Shown: positions 47,070 through 58,560 of the stretch, one piece after another | How positions within the stretch are numbered: the stretch's first letter is position 1 | Layout: the number at the start of each line of letters is the position of its first letter | Assembly (NCBI GenBank): GCA_026182355.1 | Contig: JAPFBL010000007.1 | Span: forward strand, 248,001-312,000 | Direction of reading: 5' to 3' | Source of the DNA: Hermatobates lingyangjiaoensis | Lineage: Eukaryota > Arthropoda > Insecta > Hemiptera > Hermatobatidae | DNA: 64,000 bases | Made by a program: the position numbers and the translations under genes | The notes under the pieces: generated by a model | The model's input: only the letters and a program-made list of their open reading frames with translations | Told to the model about the DNA's origin: nothing | Databases searched by the model: none

Positions 47070-47892
47070 ATTTTATTACAACTACCCAAAAGGTAACAAG
47101 TAATATATAACAAAAGTGATACAGTGATACAGATAAGTGATACATAACAAAATGAAATAAAAGAGAGGAGAAACCACCCATTAGTGGTACTCTACATATC
47201 AACATAAATTGAAATGAATTTTTATCTGTATGTCTCTTTCTCTTATGGCTCCCTGACCCATTCATCCGATTGCGGTGAACTTCGGGGAATGGTTGGACGC
47301 ATATCTGCAAAGATTTCTGAGTTAATAAAACTATATTCCGATAAAAAAATGCAAATTCTATATCTGAAGTCATTTATTTTAAATTATTTCTTTAATGCTC
47401 GATTATTTTTAGACTCTGATGCAAAGTGGTTGTCTATATAAATAAATATCCGACATCATTATTATATATATGGAAATAATTCATTCGAAATTTTTATTAC
47501 TGTTCAATGGTCAACAAATTAATGTTAACACATTTCATGCTATTTCTGTGCAGTATGCATCACAAGAAAAAAGATTGATCGGTTGTTCTACGACTCGAGG
47601 ACGAAAAGAAAAGGCTTGTGGTTTTTGGCCATCTTGTAGAGTTACCGAATTCCAATAAATGCGACAAACCAAACTTACTGCATAACATCGCCATTTATAC
47701 CGCTATAACTATATGTTTGTGACATAGAACGTCTTCTTGATTAAATACGTCATTACTCTTTACGGGTTTTTTACATTTACAGATGCAGGTTTTCTTTAGC
47801 TAAAATAAGAGTTGTCCAGGAGAAGAGTTTCAATAATCTATCACAAGAATTCTGGTTGCTAGTTACACATCTACTCAGAGTGGATCTGACCC
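47070..47892. other. Intergenic AT-rich DNA
   Basis: Open frames at 47214-47441 and 47470-47658 show no recognisable domain. No gene supported. Confidence 0.35.
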
Positions 47893-48624
47893 CTAGGTTG
47901 ATTTTATTATTATTATTATTTGAGGGTGACTATAGCACTGAGTCTTAAAAATTATTGTACTTCCCCTCTTCTGTACTAAAGTACTCCAGCAGTTAGTTTC
48001 AACGCCTCCAAGAAGGTCAGCACTTTTGCTGGTTCCAGGGGTAAAAGTTTTTCTATGGTTTTGTTGAGTGTTCCGAAGCACCTACCTCTGTGCAGTAAAG
48101 TTGTTTTACACTCAGTCAGCAGGTGCAACGGTGTTTCTTCCTCTTCTTTGCAGAATTTGCATAACCATTATTGATAATGTCCATTCAGACTCCCTACGTT
48201 TCAGGAGATAGTAACTTCCTTTCTCCTTCTTCGGGACAGTCTTCTTCGCGTTTCGGGAGAAAGTAACTTCCTTTCTCCTTCTTCTGGTCCTTAGTGCACT
48301 TGTGGGAGGTTGGCACCCACTAGTTAGCGCTTTTGGACACTCTGTGCTTCTGGAAGATGGTCTCCGGACTGCCTTCTCCTTATTATCATACAGGGGAAAA
48401 TCCCTGTTTCTCTATCGGTGGTATTTTGTCTGCTGGAGGGGATTTGGGGATTAGGAAGGATGGGAAACGAAGGTGGTCAGACCCAGACCCTGATCACCTT
48501 CTCCTCCTCTTTCGTTATCCCTGCATATAGCAGGTTAACAAGGTAACCTCGTGAAGGCCGAAAGTCGGAGTTGAGTGTTAGAGGCTATTAGAGGAGCTTA
48601 ATCACTCCATTACTACCCCTTGAT
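47893..48624 (-). mobile_element. Chimeric LINE-tailed element, copy 2
   Basis: The reverse complement of the element at 5250-5965, and more complete at its 3' end. On the minus strand the tail encodes 'CKFCKEEEETPLHLLTECK', 'LLHRGRCFGTLNK' and 'LEPAKVLTFLEALKL' before a stop, the C-terminus of an RNase H-bearing non-LTR ORF2. It ends in an (AAT)n tail (about 47907-47921), as in LINEs with microsatellite tails. The 5' ~500 bp matches copy 1 with several indels and an internal duplication of the AGGAAGTTACT-TCTCC block. Confidence 0.7.
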
Positions 48625-51280
48625 TTGTTTAAAATTTAGTATTGATACATAGTATTCGGTTATTTTTTATTAAATATTTTAACTTTTGACATAATCATTT
48701 TCATTATAACAATTTTCTTTCTTAACGATTTTATTTGTTAGTAGTATTACTTTACCATAAGTAAGCATAGAATGATGAGAAAATGTAATTTCACTACTGG
48801 TTACATCATTTGACGGAGCACAATATTATTGTACCACAAAATAGGCCCAGTAGTATAGATGAACTATATCCATATGTTATTGCCTTAATTGTTCATTATG
48901 TGAATTACATTAATTTATTTGCGTTATGAACTAGTAACTTGTGAACTGAAATTTTGTAATTAGTATTAGTATATGTACTCAAAAAAACCAAGTCATTTTT
49001 TTTAGCTCAAAAAATGTTAACTTTGCATAAAAAATAAACTAATAACTTAAAACTGAATCTGAAAGGTTGTGAAGACGATCCTGGTTACAATAGCGGATTA
49101 CAATGATGTAAAAGGCATAAGTAAATAGTTTTTTATGGTAGAAAGAACTGCATAGTTGTATGACGAAATTGCATCACAAGAAATCTTTTTTTGAATTTCA
49201 AAAAATATTTATGTTTGGAATATTATTTACTACGAAATATTCACATTTTACATGATTATCAACATAAAATGACAAAGCATTTTGGACTACAGATTGAAGC
49301 AATAAGGCCCTAGAACGATTAACTCACTCAAATTAAAGTCTATTTGTCCTACTAACGGCATTAATTTAGAAAATAGTTTATATGAATCAAGCAAGCAAAA
49401 AAATTGTAGTTAAGTTTTATATTTAAAAAAAGCATACTTTTCTTGATTCACCGTTCTTCAACGAATCGCAAAATTTAAAAATATTCAAAGAATTTAAAAA
49501 TATGTGTCACATATATATATAACAACGTTTAAGTATAGTACATCTCATAGTTTATATTACATTTTTTGAACCAATATATTTTAAGGATGGTTTTTTGTCT
49601 CTTAAAACGTGCTAATTTTCGATTTACTTTTGCTTAGTACAATAAATAGTGATCATGAAAAAAAATGTATTCTGATATTTTAATAGATTTACAGGCTTTG
49701 AGGTTCCCTGAATCCATTTTCAGGAGATCACGTGTCTGTCGAAAAAGTAGTTATTTGTTAGTTGATATTTGATAGGCTGAGTCGGTATACGTTCACGGAG
49801 TGGTATTGGAAGCACATGAAAAATACTCTGTGTCGACAGAGTACTAACTTCAACCAGCTCTTCAGATAATATTTGAAATTTTAAATTTCGTTTAAAGTAT
49901 TGTCCTAATATGAATATTGTATGATCGTTTTGTTATGAATTTTGAATATTGAAATGGAAAGTATTACAATAAAAAAGGATTAGCCTATTAGGTTCCACTT
50001 TCAGACAGTGTTATTACAATGGTCACATTTACGTTAAAATGATAAAATATAGGCCACATTTTAAAAAATCATGTTATTAAATTAATTGTCAATGATCTTG
50101 ATATTATGTGATCATATGAACGTAATCTTGGCCTTATTGTGAAGATGAGTGTAGGAAACTGCAGATTTTCTTTTATACATTTTTCGTGTTAATAATAGCA
50201 CCATTAATCGCGCAAACATTGGTACCGGACTTATTGATTCACGAAGTTTTCTTAAAAGTTGTTTATATATTTCATATTACAGTGTCCATTTAATAAAGCA
50301 TTTATTCACTTGCTCATATCTATGAGCCAAAGACAAAAATCGGAAGAAATTGACCACAAAAAATAATTGCATTCCAACAGTACTTTTACGGAAGCATTAT
50401 GATTTAAACAATATATTCAAAGAAAGTGGCAAACATTTATTATTTGCCATAAACAATTTTCTTGAGGCACAAATTAACGAATTTATTCTATCTCATTAAT
50501 CTGTCTTCCACGCTCTAAAATGTGTCCTACGTCTTATTAGATATGAATACAACTATTAGAGACAACCATTTTTGGATAGTTCTTTACTTATTTTAGTTTA
50601 GTAGGGTACCATCCAATTCTGTTTAGAATCGTAAATGTTTAAAAAAAATTAAATTAAAAAATAAACTCAACTTTTTGGTAAAGCCTAAAACTTTGAATTC
50701 TACCAAATTAGTTATCCTCAAAACAATTTTAGAATTAAAACTAACAAACTCTGAATGTTTTTTAAGCTACTGTTATACAGTCACTAACGGGTAACTACTG
50801 AAACCTGCTTGGTAACTAATAACGTGAAAAAAACAATCAATAATTCACTGCATCCTTGTGTAATTTAGTTGAATTAGAAGGTGGAATACTATTTCTTTTA
50901 ACAACGTAATAATTAAGGTATGTTGGTCGAATAGCTATTAAAAATCTTTGACCATTAAATTAATGATAAACTAATTTGGCTGAGATCAGCACAGAATTCT
51001 TAACGCAGGATAATGATAAGTGATTACACTCAGTACAATAATTGATAATTTGATTGAACTTTATATCACCAAAAGCCTCCTTGATTGACAAACCCCTACA
51101 AAGTGATAAGGAGACTATCTTTGGCCATTATAATCATAATTTATTTTGAAAGAAACAGGTATTTTTGGTTTTTATATTAATGTCCTGTAGTTTTTTATAA
51201 ATAAAATATTAAGAACAATATATTTCAATTAATTTAAAATGATTATAACAAGGTTAAAGATCTTCCATTCAAGAACATCA
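48625..51280. other. Intergenic region between UBE2C and hnRNP K
   Basis: AT-rich; no exon recognised. 49680-49860 is slightly richer in GC and CpG but has no identifiable content. Confidence 0.4.
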
Positions 51281-51289
51281 ATTCACTTC

Positions 51290-51375
51290 ATTGCGCCGAT
51301 TTCAATATGGCGTCACACCTTTGTAGACGCGGTGTTTGTTGATCAAAGTGACTTGTGTTCAATTGGTAAAAACTT
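51290..51375 (+). promoter_or_regulatory. Likely hnRNP K promoter / noncoding first exon region
   Basis: A CpG-containing patch with AATATGGCGTC (51304-51314), a perfect match to the YY1-type consensus AAnATGGCGnC, followed by TGTAGACGCGG. A possible donor (ATTG then GTAAAAAC) lies near 51365. The coding exon at 53079 begins with a splice acceptor, so an upstream untranslated exon must exist; this is the best candidate on composition. Inference. Confidence 0.35.
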
Positions 51376-52230
51376 CTATTGTAAGAATATTACAATATTC
51401 TTACAGAAAGTGAATGCGGCTTTGAGTGGTGCTTGGGAAAGTACTTGTATTAATTAACCGTCATTAATATCTGCCTAGTACCCTGGTATGTGCGGCATTA
51501 GTTCTAACCTTGACAAATTGATGTTTTATTATATGTTTTGGAATTTTACTCATTATTGTAATACGTATAGGGTGATATGATTTGGTGTCTGTTACTTGTT
51601 AGTAATCACTGGATGAGCCAATGACTAGGTGTGTCCTCTTAGAATATTGAATATAATACTGTGACCATTTCAACGAACAACAGTTATCCAGGCTTTTGAA
51701 AATAGAGTTTCATTGCAATAATTTTAATAATTCCATTCAGTATTATGTGGGACGAAAACCTGTATGACTGTATATGAAGTTAGATGTGGTATTTTAGAAT
51801 AAAACATGTTTAATTGGTATTTACGTGGATTACTGTAATTCTCTGTCTCTGTTAGTTTCACCTAGTTCTTTGTGATTACGTTATCATTATGAGAGACTAG
51901 TAATCGTATCACCGTATATCTGTTGCAACTTGTAATTTATTTACTTTCTGTTTTCGTTACATTTCAATGTCTCTGTAATTTAATTCAACAGTATTAGTTT
52001 TGAAGAAATTTATTTGATGAATTGGGTCACTTTTGGAATTTTGTTTCTATCATTAACAACATGGATATTACGATGTGATATCCATCATGGTGATACGTAC
52101 GTGGTTAGCTACAGTTTATGTAAATTGTACATTTTACATTATGTTAAATACAATTTATGTATCTATATATATAAATTATACATTACATGCTTTTCACGTT
52201 CAATATCCGTAAATTCGTATATTATGAATT

Positions 52231-52625
52231 GATATTGAGGTTTGGTAAACCTTAACAAAGAAAAATACACGTATGTACAAATGAAATATGTATATATATA
52301 TATATTTATATTCTATACCTGTTTTGATATACTGCAATGTACCTTAGCTTTCGGTCATACCATGAAAAAGTATATAACACCATTTTCTTTACCAAGGTTT
52401 TGTCAGCTTCAAACATTTGGTTGAATTGATAAGAGGTTTAGTAAACCTTGATAAAGAAAAGTAGACATATGTAAAAAGGTTTTGATTTATTGCAATATAC
52501 CTTAGCCTTTCGGTCATACCATGGAAATATATATAACTATTTTCTTTATCAAGGTTTGTCTGCTTCAAAAGTTGATATCGAAGTTTGGTAAACCTTATAA
52601 AGAAAAAAGTGTTGAATATATAAAA
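52231..52625 (+). repeat. Imperfect tandem repeat (about 2.3 units of 150-190 bp)
   Basis: Units contain GGTTTGGTAAACCTTAACAA, a GTACCTTAGC-TTTCGGTCATACCATG block and TTTCTTTA-CAAGGTTTTGTC. Unit starts are near 52231, 52430 and 52575 (partial). The TTTCNGYCATACCATG block recurs near 60650-60670. It lies in the presumed 5' intron of hnRNP K. Confidence 0.65.
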
Positions 52626-53059
52626 AAGTGTTGAATATTTGTGGTCGAGATAAGAAAACATTAGGACGTTATATATATTCTATGCAATGAATATAGTCAT
52701 TATTAAGGATAACTTTGATTTATGTTTTTTTTTTCATTGCATAAAATTATTATTTAACCCTCACTCGAAACTTAGTTTTTGTCCTGTAGGTTATGTTTAA
52801 TTAATTAGCATGATAATTACTTGGCACAATTTTTTTAGTCGTACATATAAATATGAGTGTAGGTTTAGGTACCTAATTAAAGCTTTGGTGCAAGAACATT
52901 TGGCTTGCCAACATTTTAAAGTTTTGTATCTAGGAAGTTAATCAAGGCAAAGAAAATGATTTTGCAGGGAAAATAAGTTGATTTTCCCTAGAAGAATCAA
53001 GTCATATTAATAGTTAAAGTTAGTTTAAAAGATTGTGTTTTTATAACATATGTGATTCT

Positions 53060-53078
53060 CTTCTTTTTTTGATTTTAG
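53060..53078 (+). promoter_or_regulatory. Splice acceptor of the hnRNP K coding exon
   Basis: A pyrimidine tract (TTCTTCTTTTTTTGATTTTAG) ends in AG at 53077-53078, 42 nt before the start codon. Consistent with a noncoding exon upstream. Confidence 0.65.
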
Positions 53079-53120
53079 GAGGAAGAAGTAGGAGGAAACT
53101 TGGGGTGGGAGGAGAAAGAG

Positions 53121-54092
53121 ATGAAAAGAAATCCGGAAGGGGGAGGTGGAAATTCAGGACAAGGAAAAAGGTTTAGATCCGGTCCTGATGAACCACAAAT
53201 TCGCCTCTTGATCCCCAGCAAAGTCGCCGGTTCTATAATTGGAAAAGGTGGCCAAAACATATCGAGGCTAAGGTCGGATTACAATGCTTCAATCAATGTT
53301 CCAGACTGCCCAGGTCCTGAGAGAGTTGTTACAGTTCAAGCTGAAAAGTATGAAGATGTCATTGATGTTGTTGAAGAAATACTTCCTTCATTAGAAGATT
53401 TCTTTAGGAATGCGAGGTCGGGAGAGACAGATGTTAGGCTGTTAGTTCACCAAAGCCTTGCAGGGTGTGTCATCGGTAAGGCAGGCACAAAAATCAAAGA
53501 ACTCCGTGAGAAAACTGGAGCCAGGATCAAGATATTCAGCAACTGCTGTCCTCAAAGTAGTGACCGAGTGATATCCATAGTAGGCAGAGCCGGCACTTGT
53601 TCGGATGCCATAAAGGAGATCATTGACCTGTTAAAGGAGACTCCGGTGAAAGGATTTAGTGAAGCTTACAATCCTCATAATTTTGATGAAGAATTTGCCG
53701 AAGAGTATGGTGGTTTCGGGAATGCTCCTCCGAGGGTTTGGGACAACGCCTTTCCCGGTGGTCCAGGGGGACGGATGCGCGGGCCTGCTCGTGGACCTCC
53801 ACCCCCTCCTCCTCCCCCCCATATAACACCGCCCAATGGCAACAGACCCACTACTACTCAAGTGACCATCCCCAGGGAATTGGCGGGAGCCATCATAGGC
53901 AAATCAGGCTCGCGCATTCGTCAAATTCGCGCTGACTCGGAAGCCGAGATCACCATAGATGAACCTCTCCTCGGGTCTAACGATCGCATCATCACGATCT
54001 CAGGCACTCCCATTCAAATACAACTGGCCCAATACCTCCTCCAGCAGAGCGTGATTGAATCCCGACCTGGCACCCACTTTTCACAATATTAA
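53121..54092 (+). CDS. HNRNPK: hnRNP K, poly(C)-binding protein with three KH domains
   Basis: hnRNP K binds C-rich RNA and single-stranded DNA and acts in transcription, splicing and translation, shuttling between nucleus and cytoplasm. The ATG at 53121 (MKRNPEGGGG) gives 323 residues. KH1 spans about 26-90 with GKGG at 41-44; KH2 about 104-170 with GKAG at 119-122; KH3 about 245-310 with GKSG at 260-263. A Glu/Gly-rich linker (188-217) and an Arg-Gly/poly-Pro stretch ('RMRGPARGPPPPPPPP', 218-233) lie between KH2 and KH3, where vertebrate hnRNP K has its RGG and SH3-binding K-interaction region; here that region is short, which accounts for most of the difference from the 463-residue human protein. 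'DEPQIRLLIPSKVAGSIIGK' and 'RADSEAEITIDEPLLGSNDR' are diagnostic of hnRNP K rather than PCBP. The entire coding sequence is in one exon, with no intron, stop or frameshift. Confidence 0.95.
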   Translation: MKRNPEGGGGNSGQGKRFRSGPDEPQIRLLIPSKVAGSIIGKGGQNISRLRSDYNASINVPDCPGPERVVTVQAEKYEDVIDVVEEILPSLEDFFRNARSGETDVRLLVHQSLAGCVIGKAGTKIKELREKTGARIKIFSNCCPQSSDRVISIVGRAGTCSDAIKEIIDLLKETPVKGFSEAYNPHNFDEEFAEEYGGFGNAPPRVWDNAFPGGPGGRMRGPARGPPPPPPPPHITPPNGNRPTTTQVTIPRELAGAIIGKSGSRIRQIRADSEAEITIDEPLLGSNDRIITISGTPIQIQLAQYLLQQSVIESRPGTHFSQY

Positions 54093-54740
54093 ATTTCCAT
54101 TATTTAGGGGTGTTATCCCCTATTTTCGCCCATTTCATTGTCCATTTTAATACTTAAAATAAATTCAAAATATACCAATTCCTGGAAAGTATGCCTGTTT
54201 TTTACCATGATCCCCTCCAAAATAGACTCCACCATTCCCCTCCCTTATTAGTGAGTTTTCTGCTGTTCAACTTTTCCTTTTGGTCTTACTCTTATTTCAA
54301 ATCTAGTCAAGACGTAACTTACTTTTTTATGGTGACGAAGGTAAAGGTTGAACAAATTCATGACTTTTTGCTTTACAAGATGGTACAGAAATAGAAGTCA
54401 AATGGGGGAGTTGAAGGATACTGGACGTGCCCTGGTCTCTTCCCTAACGCGCCCTCCCGGATCTCCCGTAAGTACATCTCCTAGTGAGTGGGACCTCCCT
54501 TGCCACTCACTGACTGCTCCAACCATTCAAATCACGTCTTTATTACGATCCCACCCCTCTCCTCTAATCTGTATGATCTCAGACAACTCAGGGAATCACC
54601 AAAGATTTGCTCACATTTGTACTTTCTTCATACACAGCTGTGTGTAATTTTTATTTATTGTAACATTTAAAATCATTTCATATTTGTATAAGTCATAGTG
54701 ACTGATTATGAATAAATTTTATTTTTTTATAATGTTCAGG
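54093..54740 (+). other. hnRNP K 3' UTR
   Basis: Follows the stop. AATAAA hexamers are at 54158-54163 and 54711-54716; the second is followed by a T-rich stretch and is a good candidate for the main cleavage site. CT-rich blocks (54220-54250, 54420-54560) could bind hnRNP K/PCBP proteins; that is inference only. Confidence 0.55.
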
Positions 54741-57270
54741 ATATTAAAATTCGTATATATATTATATATATATATCGTAGAAAATTTTAATATAAGTGTT
54801 TTCACAAGTGGTAACAGTTGTTTTATTTCATTGTTGACAAGTGTTTTGTTTTGACCTAGTGCAAGATGTGACAGTGAAAACACAAACTTTATCAAATTGA
54901 ATAATCTGTGTAGTTTATTAAAGAAATGGGTGCCTTGGTGAAGCCCGTGGGAGCGCTTAGTGTGAGTACTTGCTGTTATTGGTAGTCTGTTGTTTGCGTG
55001 GTGTCCCTAATGTAACCTGAGGCATTGTTCAGGTCGCCCCGAAGTCTCTAGTCAAGAGTTTCTCCCTGGGCATTCTTCAAGAATTCTTCACAGGTCCTAT
55101 TATTGAGCTATAAAATTACGATTGTATTTTTTTAATAGTTAAAAATATTATTTTGAGTTGCACAATGTTAATAATAAAATTGGTGAGTGTTAAAAGTTTC
55201 ATCTGATAACAGTTAAACTAACTTTGCATCGATTCAGGCAGGGTGTCGCTGATTTGTTTTGTATTTTTTTTTTGTTTTTGTGTTTTAATGCAACAGATGA
55301 AATAGAGTCAAATGTGGGAGACTAATTATAGAAAAACTAGTATTGAAAAAGACATCTTAATGGTGTAAAATATCCACAACTTTTGCTTCAAACTTGCACA
55401 GCTTGCGAAGTGTTATTTTTTTTTTGTTTTATAAGCTCCGGTTCTTTGATGTTAATTTTAACAGAGTTCAGTTTAAGAATGCATAGCTAGTCAATTGAGC
55501 TGTGTCTAAAGCAAAAGTTTTGGAATTCTAAAGCTGTAGTGTAACTAAAGCATTGGTTTATTTGAAAGGACCAAGGACAACTTATTGTATAGTAGTTCTG
55601 GTTTTATAAGTATATTTAATAAATAATTTCAAAATGAATAGGTTTTTAACCCTTTTCGATATTTTTATTTAAGAAATGTCATCTGTTGGTTCGGTTGAGA
55701 TATATATATATATATGAAAAAAACCAATGTTTTAAAACATTGAAGTTCTTATTTCAAATAGCACTTTAGTGAGTCAGTAATATTCCACATTAGTATTGGA
55801 AAGTTTTTTAAGAATACCCACTACATTGACAGAACAACTGTTATAACCACCATAGCACTAAACACAGTGTCATATTAAATGATTTTTAATCCTTGATAGA
55901 ATATTTACTTCTACAGAATTTTGATGGATTATTATGTTTGTAATTGTCCTTCAGGATATTGCCAAACCTGTTATTGATTTGATATGAAATGTTTGATACA
56001 TTTTTATACCCAGTAATTGGCAATCGGTTACTAAGTGATATATATTCAACATGGGATAATTAAACTATAATTCTTCATACAAAAGAAGTTTTATGCAAAT
56101 CTAGTTTCCAACACTATTTTTCCCGTAGAACTTGTTTTGTGTGGAGGCTTGCTTGTTTCCAATTGTGTTCTTTAATTTACTGATCAGTTCGTCATCCTAC
56201 GATTACTTAAAAACTTGTTATCACACTCAGCCTTTATGGCAATGCATAAAAGAAATATTCTTTAATAAGAAACTTCTTATTATTAAGAAATATGTAACAG
56301 TTATGTATACTTGTTACAGTAATTCCATATTTAATTGTAAGAATACAAGGAAATTAATGGAATATGTTTTTAAACTAAATGGTGTAAATTGTTCATATAT
56401 GAGAAAGACAGCATTATTAATGAGGCCTTTTGTGCTTGAACTTGCCTGTCTTCCAGAGCAGTAAGAAGAACCCTTTCTGAATGGAAGAGCAATTTTAACA
56501 AAAGCTGACTACAACACTGTAGTCAATCCGATGGATAGAAACAAGTAGATAATGTGTTTACAGTAGAGTTTGTTTATAAAATAGTAGATGTACCAAAAAA
56601 ATATAGTGTAAAACAATGTAAAGTTAAAATCCAGAGTTTTCTCTAAAGAAAAGAGTGTTGTTTGGGTTGCACCAAAAGTCAGTCCATAAGGTAGAACCTG
56701 ACCTAGTGTAGACACTTGTGTCTTGTTTTAAGATGCTGAGGATTCCTGATTGGTAGAAAGTGATGTCTACATGTTTTACATTACAGCTAATCGCCTGTTA
56801 ACTCTGTCTCATGCTTAAGTTAAATTTCTTTATTAATTAACTTTTTTAGCCAAAGAATTGGAGAAAACCTAATTAATGAATTTTTGAAGCGACGGTTTCT
56901 TTGGGATATATATTCGTAGTCAGAACTTTATGGTATTAATATGTAAAACATCCAATTAACAGAACTTTTTCACTCAATAAAATAAGCCATTGAGTGAAAT
57001 TGACTTTGACACTGCTGAGATCTAGATAATTAACGAGTTTTCACAGAATAAATTGTAATTACTTCACAAAAATCAGCTAATTAGCTTTAAAAAAAAGTGT
57101 ACATAAAAGCTGGTTAATTGGGAGTTATAACAGTTCAAGGTATTTTTTGCTCGCACTGAAAATTATAATACCCCTGAATTTTCTCGGCTAAACTGCCCGA
57201 GGAAATGTGCAAAAAATCATGGTTTCTGATTAGTGAAATCAATACAAAATTGTGATCTGAAGCATTAAAC
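54741..57270. other. Downstream of hnRNP K, no gene recognised
   Basis: A short ATG-led frame with a strong donor (MGALVKPVGALS then GTGAGTAC) lies at about 54927-54965, and a CAG-bounded segment at 55034-55095. They could be part of an extended hnRNP K 3' end or an unknown transcript, but no domain supports them. A (TA)n tract lies near 55700-55716. Confidence 0.3.
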
Positions 57271-57277
57271 CATTAAA

Positions 57278-57430
57278 TTGTTTATTGTGGTTCTACTAGG
57301 CGTGAAGTCTTGGTTGCATCAGTCCAGAGTGCGTCGCGCTGTTGCACAAGGCGCTATCGCTGCTCTGATGAGTTGCCACCCTCCACCAGTTTCGAGTTTT
57401 AGACTTGAGAATAGTTTCATTACTATCTGT
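57278..57430 (+). other. CpG-containing patch, unidentified
   Basis: A locally GC-richer stretch (GTGCGTCGCGCTG, GGCGCTATCGC) preceded by TTCTACTAG. The open frame over it (to 57547) has no recognisable domain. Could be an exon, a mobile-element fragment or a regulatory patch. Confidence 0.25.
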
Positions 57431-57547
57431 CAAACTGTGTTACCTCCATCGTGTCCAGAAGCTTTCAGAGTAATCATAAGTCAACAATTTTACTGCAAAA
57501 AAAACCTTTCCCGTCGTTTTAAAAATCTGACTTTTTTTCCAGTTTAA

Positions 57548-58299
57548 TAATAATCCTAAAGTTTGACATCTTTAGAAATAGGAGTTTAGGACAAAAAAAA
57601 TCTGAAAACTTAAAAAAAAAATGGCTTTACTATGATGTCATATTACCCATATAAAAGGATAATAATAGAACACATCTACATTTGAGCCAAAGACTATAGA
57701 GTGATGTTAATATTTAGTGAAATCTGAACTTGATCCATAAAAAGGGCTTGCCTGTAGGTTATCCACAAACTTCTTGATTCACTAGTTCTGCTACAGATAG
57801 GACTATGCAAGAAATGAACGTAAAGCAGAAAGAGGTTTAGTGCGACAGATCCTTAGAAGTACGAATAGCAAGAAAAGGTCCGAGTTGATACGAAGTAAGA
57901 ATATCTCACTGAAATATAATTGAAGACATATTAAAATAAATAATTTCTGTGCTCAAACTTGAGAAATGATTTAGTTAACATTCAATGCCAGGTTTTCAAT
58001 GTCTGTTTCAGATTAAATTAAGTACCACTTGTGAATGTCTGGTAATAAACATTTTTTTACAAAGAAAAGCAATTTAAGTGGAGTTATAATAATTGAACAA
58101 AGTCTGAGTATAACGAATTGTATGAATAACAATTTACAATTATATTTCTGAACAGTTGCACTCGATGAATATTGTTCACATTTATCTGAATAAAATCAGT
58201 TAGGGATGAAAAACGATGGTAAAGTGTTGTACAAACTGCCATTTGAATACCAAACAGTCAGTGGAACAGTACCTTGGTGATCGATCTTAGCGTAGTTAA
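57548..58299. other. AT-rich sequence
   Basis: Nothing recognised. Confidence 0.35.
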
Positions 58300-58560
58300 T
58301 GAATCACAGATGAGCGATTCTATATATGTCCGACAGCTCCCAAAATGTCGGTAGGACAGCCCCAGGCGTTGGGTGAGGTCAGGGTTAACATAGTGCGATG
58401 AGTGTGTTTCCATAACTGAATGCTAACCTCTGGCTTTAGCTGATTATCCTCATAGGCGTGCCCAGTGCCCAGTCGGGTTCGCATGGCATTATAATGTTCA
58501 CCCAAGTCTTTTACTCCATTCAGACAATGTGGGTGCAGCGACATATCATCTGCATTTCCC
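58300..58560 (-). other. GC-richer open stretch, unidentified
   Basis: Minus-strand frame of 74 codons ('HYNAMRTRLGTGHAYEDNQL', 'VSIQLWKHTHRTM') in otherwise AT-rich DNA. No family recognised; convincing splice sites are lacking. Probably a mobile-element fragment. Confidence 0.25.

Noticed and set aside
53631..53935. Open frames overlapping hnRNP K in other frames and on the other strand
   Set aside because: Shadows of the GC-richer KH2-KH3 linker coding sequence.
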